In this document: piece after piece, positions 43,173 to 52,555 of the stretch
Layout: every line of letters begins with the position of its first letter
Position numbering within the stretch: the first letter of the stretch is position 1
NCBI RefSeq assembly: GCF_021432065.1
Contig: NZ_CP090364.1
Coordinates: 496,001 to 560,000 of the forward strand
Length of the DNA stretch: 64,000 nt
From: Photobacterium sp. TLY01
GTDB taxonomy: Bacteria; Pseudomonadota; Gammaproteobacteria; Enterobacterales; Vibrionaceae
Reading direction: 5' to 3'
Position numbers and translations under genes: made by a program
Notes under the pieces: model-generated
Told to the model about the DNA's origin: nothing
Seen by the model: the letters and a program-made list of their open reading frames with translations, nothing else
The model's database searches: none

Positions 43173-45797
43173 ATGTACATGAGCACTGATGAGATTCGCC
43201 GTGCGTTTCTTACGTTTTTTGAAAGTAAAGGCCACCAGATCGTCGAAAGTTCGTCGCTGGTTCCTGCCAACGACCCAACCCTGCTGTTTACGAATGCGGG
43301 GATGAACCAGTTTAAAGATACGTTTCTGGGTCTGGAAAAGCGTAATTACTCCCGAGCGACCACAGCGCAGCGCTGTGTCCGTGCTGGTGGTAAACACAAC
43401 GACCTGGAGAATGTTGGCTTTACTGCCCGTCACCATACCTTCTTTGAAATGCTGGGTAATTTCAGTTTTGGGGATTACTTCAAAGAAGAAGCAATTCAAT
43501 ATGGCTGGGAATTTCTGACTGGCGTCCTGAAACTGCCGAAAGAGCGTTTGCTGGTTACTGTCTATCAGACTGATGATGAAGCCTTTGATATCTGGCACAA
43601 AGTGATTGGCCTGCCGGAAGACCGGATTATTCGTATCGGTGATAAAACCGGCGGTAAGGCGTATGAGTCGGATAACTTCTGGCAGATGGGCGACACCGGC
43701 CCGTGTGGACCATGTACTGAAATTTTCTATGACCACGGTGATCATATCTGGGGTGGTCCTCCGGGGTCGCCAGAAGAAGACGGCGATCGCTTCATTGAAA
43801 TCTGGAACATCGTATTCATGCAGTTTAACCGCCAGGCTGATGGCCAGATGGATTCACTGCCTAAGCCCTCTGTGGATACAGGTATGGGGATCGAGCGTTT
43901 GGCTGCGATTATGCAAAACGTTCACTCTAACTATGAAATTGATATCTTCCAGACACTGATCAAAGAAGCTGCAGCCGTCATTGGTTACGACGATTTGTCG
44001 AACCAGTCTCTGCGTGTGGTGGCTGACCATATCCGTTCCTGTGCGTTTCTGATTGTGGATGGTGTCATGCCGTCGAACGAAGGACGCGGTTATGTGCTGC
44101 GTCGTATCATTCGTCGTGCGGTGCGCCACGGTAACAAACTGGGTGCAAGCGGTGCATTCTTCCATAAGCTGGTTGGCCCGCTGGCTGAGGTCATGGGCAG
44201 CGCAGGTGAGACACTGAAGCAGCAACAGGCCATGGTCGAGAAAGTGTTGAAGATCGAAGAAGAAAACTTTGGTCGCACCCTGGATCGCGGTATGTCCATC
44301 CTGAATGAAGCGATTGACGCTTTGGATGGCAAAGTGCTGGACGGTGAAACTGTCTTCAAACTGTATGATACCTATGGTTTCCCTGCCGATCTGACCAACG
44401 ATGTTGCGCGTGAACGTGGTTTCAGTATTGATGAAGAAGGCTTCAACAATGCCATGGAAGCTCAGCGTCAACGCGCCCGTGAAGCTGGTCAGTTTGGGAT
44501 TGATTATAACGACAGCGTCAAAGTGGATGCGGAAACTGAGTTTTGCGGCTACGACGGTACTCAGGGTGAAGGTCAGGTTGTAGCACTTTTCCGTGACGGT
44601 GAAGCGGTGGATTCAGTGGTTGCCGGTGACAAAGCGCTGATCATCCTGGATCACACGCCGTTTTATGCCGAATCGGGTGGTCAGTGTGGTGACACAGGGC
44701 TGCTTTTGGCTGACGGTGTTATTTTCTCGGTCGAAGACACTCAGAAGTTTGGTGACGCGATTGGTCATCAGGGCATCCTGAGCGAAGGTGCTCTGGCTGT
44801 CGGTGATCGTTTGACTGCTCAGGTTGACGCTAAGCGTCGTGCCGCGATCAGCCTGAACCACTCGGCCACGCACCTGTTGCATGCCGCGCTGCGTCAGGAG
44901 TTGGGTGAGCATGTGACTCAGAAAGGCTCACTGGTGAAGCCAGATGGTCTGCGTTTTGACTTCTCACATCTGGAGTCAGTGAAACCTGAGCAACTGCGTA
45001 AGATTGAACGCATTGTGAACGAACAAATCCGCCTGAACCATGTGATTGAAACCCATGTCATGGACATTGAAGCGGCGAAATCCAAAGGGGCGATGGCGCT
45101 GTTTGGCGAGAAGTACGATGACGAAGTGCGCGTACTCAGCATGGGCGATTTCTCGACTGAGCTGTGCGGCGGTATTCATGCTCGCCAGACAGGTGATATC
45201 GGCCTGTTCAAAATCGTGTCGGAAGGTGGGATCGCCGCAGGTATCCGGCGTATCGAAGCTGTAACGGGCGAAGGCGCCATTGCAGCTTTGCATGCACAAG
45301 ACAGCCTGCTGGCAGAAACAGCCAGCCTGGTGAAATCTGATTCAGCGTCTGTGGCCATCAAAGTGAATGCCTTGGTTGCCCACAGCAAGCAGCTGGAGAA
45401 GGAAATCCAGCAACTGAAAGATAAGCTGGCCGCTCAGGAGAGCGCCGATCTGATCAATCAAGTAAAAGAAATTAATGGTACTAAGGTCTTGATTGCTAAG
45501 CTGGACGGTGCAGATAATAAAGCACTGCGTGGTATGGTAGACGAGCTGAAAAACAAGCTGGGAAGCGGTGTTGTTGTCTTGGGGAACGTTAGTGATGGCA
45601 AGGTTGGCCTGATCGCTGGTGTCACCAAAGATGTGATCACGAAAGTGAAAGCTGGTGATCTGGTGAATATGGTGGCTCAGCAAGTTGGCGGTAAAGGCGG
45701 CGGTCGTCCTGATATGGCTCAGGCCGGCGGTACAGATGCCGGCGCTTTACCGGCCGCACTGGACAGTGTGTCGCCTTGGTTGACCGAGCGCCTTTAA
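43173..45797 (+). CDS. alaS: Alanyl-tRNA synthetase
   Basis: 874 residues. Class II catalytic core ([18 protein letters not shown] ... [18 protein letters not shown]), the editing-domain metal site [12 protein letters not shown] (about 563) with [13 protein letters not shown] (about 666), and the C-terminal Gly-rich end [18 protein letters not shown] are present. ATG 43173 with a second ATG at 43179; the first is the common one in the family. Confidence 0.97.
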   Translation: MYMSTDEIRRAFLTFFESKGHQIVESSSLVPANDPTLLFTNAGMNQFKDTFLGLEKRNYSRATTAQRCVRAGGKHNDLENVGFTARHHTFFEMLGNFSFGDYFKEEAIQYGWEFLTGVLKLPKERLLVTVYQTDDEAFDIWHKVIGLPEDRIIRIGDKTGGKAYESDNFWQMGDTGPCGPCTEIFYDHGDHIWGGPPGSPEEDGDRFIEIWNIVFMQFNRQADGQMDSLPKPSVDTGMGIERLAAIMQNVHSNYEIDIFQTLIKEAAAVIGYDDLSNQSLRVVADHIRSCAFLIVDGVMPSNEGRGYVLRRIIRRAVRHGNKLGASGAFFHKLVGPLAEVMGSAGETLKQQQAMVEKVLKIEEENFGRTLDRGMSILNEAIDALDGKVLDGETVFKLYDTYGFPADLTNDVARERGFSIDEEGFNNAMEAQRQRAREAGQFGIDYNDSVKVDAETEFCGYDGTQGEGQVVALFRDGEAVDSVVAGDKALIILDHTPFYAESGGQCGDTGLLLADGVIFSVEDTQKFGDAIGHQGILSEGALAVGDRLTAQVDAKRRAAISLNHSATHLLHAALRQELGEHVTQKGSLVKPDGLRFDFSHLESVKPEQLRKIERIVNEQIRLNHVIETHVMDIEAAKSKGAMALFGEKYDDEVRVLSMGDFSTELCGGIHARQTGDIGLFKIVSEGGIAAGIRRIEAVTGEGAIAALHAQDSLLAETASLVKSDSASVAIKVNALVAHSKQLEKEIQQLKDKLAAQESADLINQVKEINGTKVLIAKLDGADNKALRGMVDELKNKLGSGVVVLGNVSDGKVGLIAGVTKDVITKVKAGDLVNMVAQQVGGKGGGRPDMAQAGGTDAGALPAALDSVSPWLTERL

Positions 45798-46125
45798 TTC
45801 AGCGCTCTGACTGCAGAACGGCGATTTAAGTGTTGATGTTGACTGTGTTACAGTCGACATCAACCATGAAAAAACTGCTACAATTACAGTCAATTGAGTC
45901 GTTGAACCTGACAGAAAATGCAATGGTGGATGGTCAAGTACCGTTTTGGGGCTGATCTGAGTGGTACGCCGGATGCAGAAAGTGTTTGTGGTTGATTGTT
46001 AAAGTCTGGATAATCGCCCACTTCTCGCTGTTTCTTGAGCAGTGACCATGAACTCTATGGGCTTTTTTGCGTAAAAAAGCTTAATAAACACTAATTACAA
46101 GTAAGATTACTCAAGGAGCAATCGA
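45798..46125 (+). other. alaS-csrA intergenic region with hairpins, no gene
   Basis: 328 nt without a coding frame. It contains a strong hairpin (GTTGATGTTGACTG / CAGTCGACATCAAC, 45832-45864, loop TGTTA, one G-U pair) with no U-run, an outer repeat GCCCA...TGGGC (46016-46062), and a perfect GCTTTTTT-GCGT-AAAAAAGC repeat (46061-46080) just before csrA. The csrA promoter and leader must lie here. Confidence 0.6.
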
Positions 46126-46323
46126 ATGCTAATTTTGACTCGTCGCGTAGGTGAGACGCTGATGATCGGTGACGAAGTCACCGTGACCGTACTTGGCGTT
46201 AAGGGAAATCAGGTTCGCATCGGTGTGAATGCGCCGAAAGAAGTGTCTGTTCACCGTGAAGAGATCTACATGCGTATACAGGCAGAAAAAGATACCGGAA
46301 CACAAGGTTCAGGGAACTACTAA
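46126..46323 (+). CDS. csrA: Carbon storage regulator CsrA
   Basis: 65 residues starting [40 protein letters not shown] and ending with [10 protein letters not shown]; the RNA-contact residues L4/R6/R7 and R44 are kept. It binds GGA motifs in mRNAs; it is antagonised by BarA/UvrY-dependent sRNAs, and barA is also in this window. Strong CAAGGAGC ribosome site. Located between alaS and a Ser/Arg tRNA cluster, as in enterics. Confidence 0.98.
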   Translation: MLILTRRVGETLMIGDEVTVTVLGVKGNQVRIGVNAPKEVSVHREEIYMRIQAEKDTGTQGSGNY

Positions 46324-46336
46324 TTCCTGTTTGATA

Positions 46337-46366
46337 AAGAGGTCGGCTATTGAGCTGGCCTTTTTT
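46337..46366 (+). terminator. Terminator after csrA
   Basis: Imperfect stem AGGTCGGCT / AGCTGGCCT (AAAGAGGTCGGCTATTGAGC...) followed by six T, 16 nt after the csrA stop. Confidence 0.75.
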
Positions 46367-46541
46367 GTTTTTGCTCGCTGACAACAGGCCAGCTCAGTGA
46401 AAATGATGATGAAGGCAGCCCCCAGGCAGCTTTTGTTAGCGGTTTGGTGATTAAGTGTTCAGCCGGGTCTGGAATGGCGCTTTTTCTCAATAAAGTGTTT
46501 GACTTATTTCTGCCTGACAGTAATATGAGCGACCGCAAGAC

Positions 46542-46633
46542 GGTGAGGTGGCCGAGAGGCTGAAGGCGCTCCCCTGCTAAGGGAGTATACGGTTTATCCC
46601 GTATCGAGGGTTCGAATCCCTCCTTCACCGCCA
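46542..46633 (+). tRNA. tRNA-Ser(GCU), copy 1
   Basis: 92 nt with encoded CCA. Acceptor GGTGAGG/CTTCACC, anticodon GCT in CTGCTAA, and long variable arm TACGGTTTATCCCGTA. Reads AGU/AGC serine codons. Confidence 0.96.
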
Positions 46634-46674
46634 TTTCTTTCAACAGCTTGAAAGTCATGGTATTTGCAATTTGC

Positions 46675-46751
46675 GCGTCCGTAGCTCAGCTGGATAGAGT
46701 ACCTGGCTACGAACCAGGCGGTCGGAGGTTCGAATCCTCCCGGACGCGCCA
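46675..46751 (+). tRNA. tRNA-Arg(ACG), type A, copy 1
   Basis: 77 nt with encoded CCA. Acceptor GCGTCCG/CGGACGC, anticodon ACG (expected to be edited to ICG by TadA). Reads CGU/CGC/CGA. Confidence 0.97.
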
Positions 46752-46798
46752 TATTTTTGAGGCAGGGCTCAAGGGCTCTGCTGAATAACTGTTTCTGC

Positions 46799-46875
46799 GC
46801 GCTCGTAGCTCAGCTGGATAGAGTACCTGGCTACGAACCAGGCGGTCGGAGGTTCGAATCCTCCCGAGCGCGCCA
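46799..46875 (+). tRNA. tRNA-Arg(ACG), type B, copy 1
   Basis: 77 nt, identical to type A except the acceptor stem GCGCTCG/CGAGCGC; pairs 4-69 and 5-68 are swapped with full compensation. Confidence 0.97.
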
Positions 46876-46886
46876 TTATACAGTGT

Positions 46887-46978
46887 GGTGAGGTGGCCGA
46901 GAGGCTGAAGGCGCTCCCCTGCTAAGGGAGTATACGGTTTATCCCGTATCGAGGGTTCGAATCCCTCCTTCACCGCCA
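46887..46978 (+). tRNA. tRNA-Ser(GCU), copy 2
   Basis: 92 nt, identical to copy 1. Begins 11 nt after the preceding Arg gene. Confidence 0.96.
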
Positions 46979-47022
46979 TTCTTTCTTCAGTGTTTGCACT
47001 GACAGTAAGAAGTAAAGCCTGC

Positions 47023-47099
47023 GCGTCCGTAGCTCAGCTGGATAGAGTACCTGGCTACGAACCAGGCGGTCGGAGGTTCGAATCCTCCCGGACGCGCCA
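47023..47099 (+). tRNA. tRNA-Arg(ACG), type A, copy 2
   Basis: 77 nt; acceptor GCGTCCG/CGGACGC, anticodon ACG. Confidence 0.97.
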
Positions 47100-47145
47100 T
47101 TATTGAAATTGCAATGTCACGCATTGTAAAAACACAAGTTTCTGC

Positions 47146-47222
47146 GCGCTCGTAGCTCAGCTGGATAGAGTACCTGGCTACGAACCAGGCGGTCGGAGGT
47201 TCGAATCCTCCCGAGCGCGCCA
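47146..47222 (+). tRNA. tRNA-Arg(ACG), type B, copy 2
   Basis: 77 nt; acceptor GCGCTCG/CGAGCGC, anticodon ACG. Confidence 0.97.
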
Positions 47223-47232
47223 TTATTTGTGT

Positions 47233-47324
47233 GGTGAGGTGGCCGAGAGGCTGAAGGCGCTCCCCTGCTAAGGGAGTATACGGTTTATCCCGTATCGAGG
47301 GTTCGAATCCCTCCTTCACCGCCA
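47233..47324 (+). tRNA. tRNA-Ser(GCU), copy 3
   Basis: 92 nt, identical to copies 1 and 2; again 10 nt after a type B Arg gene. Confidence 0.96.
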
Positions 47325-47371
47325 TTCTTCCCAATAGCTAGAGTCCCTTTAGATATTGTGTAAGACCCTGC

Positions 47372-47448
47372 GCGTCCGTAGCTCAGCTGGATAGAGTACC
47401 TGGCTACGAACCAGGCGGTCGGAGGTTCGAATCCTCCCGGACGCGCCA
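47372..47448 (+). tRNA. tRNA-Arg(ACG), type A, copy 3
   Basis: 77 nt; acceptor GCGTCCG/CGGACGC, anticodon ACG. Confidence 0.97.
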
Positions 47449-47495
47449 TATTTGATCAAGTATCAATGGACTGCTACTTCAAAAACTGATTCTGC

Positions 47496-47572
47496 GCGCT
47501 CGTAGCTCAGCTGGATAGAGTACCTGGCTACGAACCAGGCGGTCGGAGGTTCGAATCCTCCCGAGCGCGCCA
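47496..47572 (+). tRNA. tRNA-Arg(ACG), type B, copy 3
   Basis: 77 nt; acceptor GCGCTCG/CGAGCGC, anticodon ACG. No Ser gene follows this time. Confidence 0.97.
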
Positions 47573-47610
47573 TCATTCCAAGTCGTGATAATTCACGCAG
47601 AAAATTCTGT

Positions 47611-47687
47611 GCGTCCGTAGCTCAGCTGGATAGAGTACCTGGCTACGAACCAGGCGGTCGGAGGTTCGAATCCTCCCGGACGCGCCA
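47611..47687 (+). tRNA. tRNA-Arg(ACG), type A, copy 4
   Basis: 77 nt; acceptor GCGTCCG/CGGACGC. Its immediate 5' flank (TGTGCGTCCG) lacks one GC step of the other type A copies. Confidence 0.97.
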
Positions 47688-47733
47688 TTATTTTCAAGTC
47701 TCAACGGACTGCTGCTTCATCAACAGATTCTGC

Positions 47734-47810
47734 GCGCTCGTAGCTCAGCTGGATAGAGTACCTGGCTACGAACCAGGCGGTCGGAGGTTCGAATCCTCCC
47801 GAGCGCGCCA
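47734..47810 (+). tRNA. tRNA-Arg(ACG), type B, copy 4
   Basis: 77 nt; acceptor GCGCTCG/CGAGCGC. The upstream spacer resembles that of type B copy 3 (GGACTGCT...TTCTGC), a sign of recent duplication. Confidence 0.97.
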
Positions 47811-47848
47811 TCCTTTCGTACCGTGATCACATCACGAACACAATCTGC

Positions 47849-47925
47849 GCGTCCGTAGCTCAGCTGGATAGAGTACCTGGCTACGAACCAGGCGGTCGGA
47901 GGTTCGAATCCTCCCGGACGCGCCA
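47849..47925 (+). tRNA. tRNA-Arg(ACG), type A, copy 5
   Basis: 77 nt; acceptor GCGTCCG/CGGACGC. Last gene of the cluster, directly before the terminator. Confidence 0.97.
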
Positions 47926-47933
47926 TTCTTGTT

Positions 47934-47958
47934 AACCCAGCCCCGGCTGGGTTTTTTT
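47934..47958 (+). terminator. Terminator of the tRNA operon
   Basis: AACCCAGCC CC GGCTGGGTT followed by five more T, 8 nt after the last CCA. It implies one polycistronic tRNA precursor. Confidence 0.93.
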
Positions 47959-48095
47959 ATGCCCAGCATTCCCCATGGTTTCTTTCTCTTTTCAGCGCGA
48001 CCTCAACCACTGGCATTTCTGGATGGAAAGGGGTAGCTTTGGCTTGCCTGTACCATGAAGGCGATGGACTCCACCGGATGATAAGGAAAAGAACC

Positions 48096-49046
48096 ATGAC
48101 AATTCAACAGCTTGCTATTACCGCTTTTGGCGATGCCGATTGCCTTCAGCTGCAACCGGCCACGATCCCTGCACCTGAAGCACGTCAGGTACTGATCAAT
48201 GTCGCTTATGCCGGCGTGAACCCGATTGATGCCAAAACCCGGGCAGGTTTAGGTTGGGCTGCGCAGCAAAACCGGGACAAACTGCCTTGGGTGCCGGGCT
48301 ACGATATTGCCGGTGTGATCGCCGCCGTTGGTGAGGAAGTCACTGAATGGCGCGAAGGACAGCGCGTGTGCGGTTTTATCGGGTTTCCTTTACAAGGCGG
48401 TGGATACAGCGAGCAGGTACTGGCTGATGCGGACAGCCTGAGTCAGGTGCCGGACAGCGTCTCTTTAGCCGAAGCCGCGGCGTTACCATTGGCGGGGCAG
48501 ACGGCTTGGCAGGCGCTGGAAAAAGCATCTGTGCAAGCCGGTGAGCGCGTTTTGATCTTAGCCGGTGCAGGCGGTGTCGGGCATCTGGCGATACAGCTGG
48601 CATGTCGCAAAGGGGCTGAGGTTGTAGCTAGTTGTTCGGCGGCAAATCTGGCATATCTCACTTCTTTGGGCGCACAGGCTGTGGATTATCAAAAGGGGGA
48701 GTTGGCCAGTCAGTTGCAAGCGGTTGATGTGCTGATCGATCTGGTTGGCGGTGATATAGGCATGGCGGCGTTGTCTTGTGTCAAACCGGGTGGTCGTGTG
48801 GTCACTGTACCGACCATCACGGCAGAAAGCGTGACAGCGGCAGCAAAAGTCACCGGTTTGCACGCACAAGGTATGCTGGTGTCACCTTCAGTGGCGCAGA
48901 ACGATCAAATGCTGGCGATGATGGCAGAAGGCGCCCTGACCGTATTGATTGCAGACCAATTCCCGCTGGCACAGGGCGAGGAAGCACATCGTCAGATTGA
49001 AACCGGTCGCACCCGCGGCAAAATAGTTCTGGCGATGAAAGACTGA
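48096..49046 (+). CDS. Zinc-less quinone-oxidoreductase-like MDR family protein
   Basis: 316 residues, medium-chain dehydrogenase/reductase fold. Substrate-binding part: VLINVAYAGVNPIDAKTRAG and LPWVPGYDIAGVIAAVGEEV; NAD(P) site: VLILAGAGGVGHLAIQLACRKGAEVVA (about 151-177). No structural zinc cysteines are seen, so it belongs to the quinone oxidoreductase branch. AAGGA ribosome site before ATG 48096. The substrate cannot be told. yqaA starts 2 nt after its stop, suggesting one transcript. Confidence 0.86.
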   Translation: MTIQQLAITAFGDADCLQLQPATIPAPEARQVLINVAYAGVNPIDAKTRAGLGWAAQQNRDKLPWVPGYDIAGVIAAVGEEVTEWREGQRVCGFIGFPLQGGGYSEQVLADADSLSQVPDSVSLAEAAALPLAGQTAWQALEKASVQAGERVLILAGAGGVGHLAIQLACRKGAEVVASCSAANLAYLTSLGAQAVDYQKGELASQLQAVDVLIDLVGGDIGMAALSCVKPGGRVVTVPTITAESVTAAAKVTGLHAQGMLVSPSVAQNDQMLAMMAEGALTVLIADQFPLAQGEEAHRQIETGRTRGKIVLAMKD

Positions 49047-49048
49047 CA

Positions 49049-49471
49049 ATGGATTGGAGTTGGTCTGGCGAAGCCTTGTTGTGGGGGCTGTTTTTCACTG
49101 GCCTGCTCAGTGCAACCTTGCTGCCGGGAGGCTCGGAGGCCGGCCTTCTGGCCGCTCTCAGTGCTCAGTCACAGCCTGTATGGCTGCTGGTTACCGTGGT
49201 CACGGCAGGCAATACTGTCGGGGGTATGGTGAGTTTTTATCTGGGACGTTGCATACCCGATAAAACTTCTGAAGAAAATCAGAGTCATACTAAAGCAGTT
49301 ACCTGGATAAAAAAATACGGTTACTGGAGCCTGTTGCTCAGCTGGGTCCCTGTGGTAGGTGACCCACTTTGCTTAGCCGCAGGCTGGCTGCGGATGCGGG
49401 CAGGACTCTGTGCCTTGTTGATTCTTATTGGCAAAGCCGTGCGGTACGTCATACTGGTGCTGCTGTTTTGA
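49049..49471 (+). CDS. yqaA: YqaA family inner-membrane protein (DedA/SNARE-associated type)
   Basis: 140 residues with several hydrophobic segments: ALLWGLFFTGLLSATLLPGGSEAGLLAAL (the LPGGSE motif is typical), VTVVTAGNTVGGMVSFYLGR, and a closing WVPVVGDPLCLAAGWLRM. Role unknown; the wider DedA family affects membrane and proton homeostasis. In E. coli yqaA also lies between gshA and the argQZYV-serV tRNAs, so position supports the call. Confidence 0.87.
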   Translation: MDWSWSGEALLWGLFFTGLLSATLLPGGSEAGLLAALSAQSQPVWLLVTVVTAGNTVGGMVSFYLGRCIPDKTSEENQSHTKAVTWIKKYGYWSLLLSWVPVVGDPLCLAAGWLRMRAGLCALLILIGKAVRYVILVLLF

Positions 49472-49506
49472 TTTTTCACTCTGAAATAAATAGAAGGAAG
49501 GCGAAC

Positions 49507-52359
49507 GTGCAAAAGCGGATTCTGAGCCTTGTGTTGCTGGTCTTGAGCGGATGCAGCAGTCAGACGCCCCCCGAACAGGCACAGTCACTGCCTGATGGTG
49601 TGCATTTAGTCGAAAGTGTATCGGACACCAGTGGTGACGTCGTGATCCCTTACAGCAAATATGTGCTGGATAATGGCCTGACGGTGATCCTGCATGAGGA
49701 TAACTCAGATCCTATCGTGCATGTCGATGTGACTTATCATGTGGGATCTGCCCGCGAGCAATTGGGCAAATCGGGTTTTGCTCACTTCTTTGAACATATG
49801 ATGTTCCAGGGCTCCAAACATGTCGGTGATCAAGAGCACTTTCGCCTGATCACCGAAGCTGGCGGCACCATGAACGGTACCACCAACCGAGATCGCACCA
49901 ATTACTTTGAAACTGTCCCCTCGAATCAATTGGAAAAAGTACTCTGGCTGGAATCCGACCGGATGGGCTTCTTGCTGAGTGCAGTATCCCAGCACAAATT
50001 TGAGATTCAGCGTGCCACGGTCAAAAACGAGCGCGCGCAGCGCTATGAAAACCGTCCGTACGGCATGGTGAATGAGCGGATTGGCGAGGCGCTCTTCCCG
50101 CGTACTCATCCGTATTCGTGGCAGCCAATTGGTTATGTCGAAGATCTGGATCGGGTTGATGTCAACGATCTGAAAGCTTTCTTTCTGCGCTGGTACGGGC
50201 CCAATAACGCCACGCTGACCATTGGTGGTGATATTGATAAAGCGGAAACACTGGCATGGGTACAGAAGTATTTCGGCGGTATTCCGCGTGGACCGAAAGT
50301 CGACAACCCACCGAAAGTGCCTGTCACACTGGATGCTGATCGCTATCTGACTCTGGAAGATAATATCCAGCAGCCGATGCTGATGATGGCATGGCCGACC
50401 TCGTACAAAGGAGCGCCGGATGATGCGTCACTGGATATGCTGGCGAAAGTCATCGGGGGCGGGAAGAACAGTATTTTGTACCAGGCGCTGGTGAAAACCG
50501 GAAAAGTGGTGGATGCCGGTGCTTACCACGATTGTGGTGAGCTGGCCTGTACGCTGTATGTCTATGCCATCGGCCAGAGTGGTGAGCAGGGACGGCTGGA
50601 CCGCATTTATGACGACGTGAGCACTGTGCTGAGCAGTCTGGCTCAGCGCGGTGTCAACCAGCAAGAACTGGACGAAATGAAAGGGATGGCCGAAGCTTCT
50701 GCCATTTTTGGCCTGCAGAGTGTGCATGGCAAAGTGGCGCAGCTGGCGGCTTACCAGACCTTTTACAGTGATCCAAACCGTTTGGGCACAGAGCTGGCCA
50801 ACCTGCGCAGCGTGAAACCCGCGGATGTGGAGGCGGTTTATCAGCGCTATGTGGCCAATCAGCCCAAAGTGGTGCTCAGCACAGTGCCCAACGGGCGTAC
50901 AGAAATGGCCGCAGCCAAAGCCAACTACAGTCCGGCAGAGCGGCTGATCCCCGAGCACAAATCCGTACAAAACGCTGAGCTGAACCTGCGCGAGCCACAG
51001 CACGAAAGTTTTGATCGCTCAGTCATGCCAGAGCCTTCTGAGCCGGTGACGGCTCAGGTGCCTGAGTTATACCGCTTCCAGCTGGCGAACGGTATTGAAG
51101 TACTGGGAACCCAGTACGACGAAACTCCGACCGTAGAATTACAGTTAGTTTTACCGGCAGGCCGACGCTATGAACCTGAAGGGAAAGAGGGGCTGGCTGA
51201 ACTCACTGCCGCCATGCTGGCAGAAGACAGCAAACGTCATTCTGCCGAAGCGCTGGTTTCCCGCCTCGACAGGCTGGGCAGCACAGTTACTTTCTCGTCA
51301 GGTATGTACGGTGCTGTGGTTTCTGTCACGACCCTGAAGAAGCATCTGACTGAAACGCTGGCCATTATGCAGGAGCGCTTGTTTGAACCGGCTTTCAATG
51401 AAGATGATTTTTCCCGGGTGAAACAGCAGGCGCTGGAAGGCCTGGTGTATGATCATCAGCGCCCGAGCTGGCTGGTCAGTCAGGCCACCCGCGAGGTGCT
51501 GTACGGCAATACTGTGTTTGGCCGCCCTTCGGACGGCACGCTGGCGTCTGTCCAGTCAATGACATTGGCAGATGTGAAAGCTTTTTATCAGCGTTTCTAC
51601 ACCCCCAATGGGGCACAACTGGCTGTTGTTGGTGATGTCCAGCCCGCCGCGCTGACATCAGAGCTGGCGTTTCTGGCAAGTTGGCAGGGAGCACCTGCAC
51701 CCAGTTATGTTACCCCAGTGCTGCCCACCCGGGCGAAACCGGCCATCTGGCTGGTCGATAAGCCGGGAGCACCGCAAAGCACAGTGCGCTTAGTGCGTCA
51801 TGCGCTGCCGTATGATGCGACAGGGGAGCAGTTCGAGCTGCAACTGGCGAACTTTAATCTGGCCGGTAATTTTAACAGCCGGATGAATCTCAATTTGCGC
51901 GAGGATAAAGCCTACACCTATGGTGCCGGCGGCTATCAGAGCGGCAATAAAGAAGCCGGGCTTTCTGTGTTTTATGCCGAAGTGCGTGCGGATGTGACCT
52001 TAGCGTCGATCAAAGAGATGTTGAAAGAGCTGGACAATTACAGCCGTAATGGTGTGACGGATGATGAGCTGGCCTTTATGCGCCTTGCGGTCGGACAGCA
52101 AGAAGCACTGAGCTATGAAACACCGAGTGATAAAGCGGACTTGCTGCGGCAGATCATGACCTATCAGCTGGAGGATAATTTTGTGTCGCAACGCAATGCG
52201 ATCACGGCCTCAATCAGCAAAGACAGGCTCAATGCATTGGCAGCCAAATGGTTTAATCCGAACGACTATCAGATTATTGTGGTGGGGGATGCGCAGTCAT
52301 TACTACCGCAATTAAAAACACTGAATATGCCGGTTCATCCATTAAAACCTGTGCAATAA
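49507..52359 (+). CDS. M16 family zinc peptidase, predicted lipoprotein
   Basis: 950 residues from GTG 49507, which follows AAGGAAGG; the open frame extends upstream across yqaA without support. N-terminus VQKRILSLVLLVLSGCSS is a lipoprotein signal (lipobox LSGC, Cys about 15). First half: active site HFFEH (about 93-97, inverted HxxEH zinc motif) with the distal Glu expected in the ATVKNERAQRYENRPYG region. The second half (from about 520) is an inactive M16 repeat. Pitrilysin/insulinase type, acting in the periplasm. Substrate unknown. Present at the same place in Vibrio cholerae as I recall. Confidence 0.88.
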   Translation: MQKRILSLVLLVLSGCSSQTPPEQAQSLPDGVHLVESVSDTSGDVVIPYSKYVLDNGLTVILHEDNSDPIVHVDVTYHVGSAREQLGKSGFAHFFEHMMFQGSKHVGDQEHFRLITEAGGTMNGTTNRDRTNYFETVPSNQLEKVLWLESDRMGFLLSAVSQHKFEIQRATVKNERAQRYENRPYGMVNERIGEALFPRTHPYSWQPIGYVEDLDRVDVNDLKAFFLRWYGPNNATLTIGGDIDKAETLAWVQKYFGGIPRGPKVDNPPKVPVTLDADRYLTLEDNIQQPMLMMAWPTSYKGAPDDASLDMLAKVIGGGKNSILYQALVKTGKVVDAGAYHDCGELACTLYVYAIGQSGEQGRLDRIYDDVSTVLSSLAQRGVNQQELDEMKGMAEASAIFGLQSVHGKVAQLAAYQTFYSDPNRLGTELANLRSVKPADVEAVYQRYVANQPKVVLSTVPNGRTEMAAAKANYSPAERLIPEHKSVQNAELNLREPQHESFDRSVMPEPSEPVTAQVPELYRFQLANGIEVLGTQYDETPTVELQLVLPAGRRYEPEGKEGLAELTAAMLAEDSKRHSAEALVSRLDRLGSTVTFSSGMYGAVVSVTTLKKHLTETLAIMQERLFEPAFNEDDFSRVKQQALEGLVYDHQRPSWLVSQATREVLYGNTVFGRPSDGTLASVQSMTLADVKAFYQRFYTPNGAQLAVVGDVQPAALTSELAFLASWQGAPAPSYVTPVLPTRAKPAIWLVDKPGAPQSTVRLVRHALPYDATGEQFELQLANFNLAGNFNSRMNLNLREDKAYTYGAGGYQSGNKEAGLSVFYAEVRADVTLASIKEMLKELDNYSRNGVTDDELAFMRLAVGQQEALSYETPSDKADLLRQIMTYQLEDNFVSQRNAITASISKDRLNALAAKWFNPNDYQIIVVGDAQSLLPQLKTLNMPVHPLKPVQ

Positions 52360-52409
52360 AAAACAGCATAATGACCGGCTGATTAAGCCCTGATTCAGAT
52401 AAAGATATC

Positions 52410-52438
52410 AGCCGATACCCAATGTATCGGCTTTTTTT
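52410..52438 (+). terminator. Terminator after the M16 peptidase gene
   Basis: AGCCGATAC CCAAT GTATCGGCT followed by TTTTTT; separates the peptidase operon from gshA. Confidence 0.9.
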
Positions 52439-52555
52439 ATGGCTGCCGTTACCCCAGGCAGGAAACCCTTTGCTAAATCAACAATAATCATGGTAATCAG
52501 CAAGAATTATGATTACCCTAGCTTCCCTGTGATAGTGATGATTGAGAACAGCCTG

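Larger units (their letters stand above)
46542..47925 (+). repeat. Tandemly repeated Ser-ArgA-ArgB tRNA unit
   Basis: Order is Ser-A-B, Ser-A-B, Ser-A-B, A-B, A. The unit is about 345 nt. tRNA bodies are identical between copies of the same type while most spacers differ, so gene bodies appear homogenised by recombination. Confidence 0.9.

Noticed and set aside
46542-47925. Possible CRISPR array or integron suggested by regular repeats
   Set aside because: The repeats are complete tRNA genes with encoded CCA; spacers are irregular and short.
46347-47926. Minus-strand frames beginning MAVKEGFEPS... and MARPGGFEPPTAWFVARYS... across the tRNA cluster
   Set aside because: They are antisense translations of tRNA-Ser and tRNA-Arg genes, a well-known source of false proteins.
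47926-48095. Prophage or island attachment at the 3' end of the tRNA cluster
   Set aside because: The last tRNA is followed directly by a terminator and a metabolic gene; no integrase and no repeated tRNA fragment are seen downstream.
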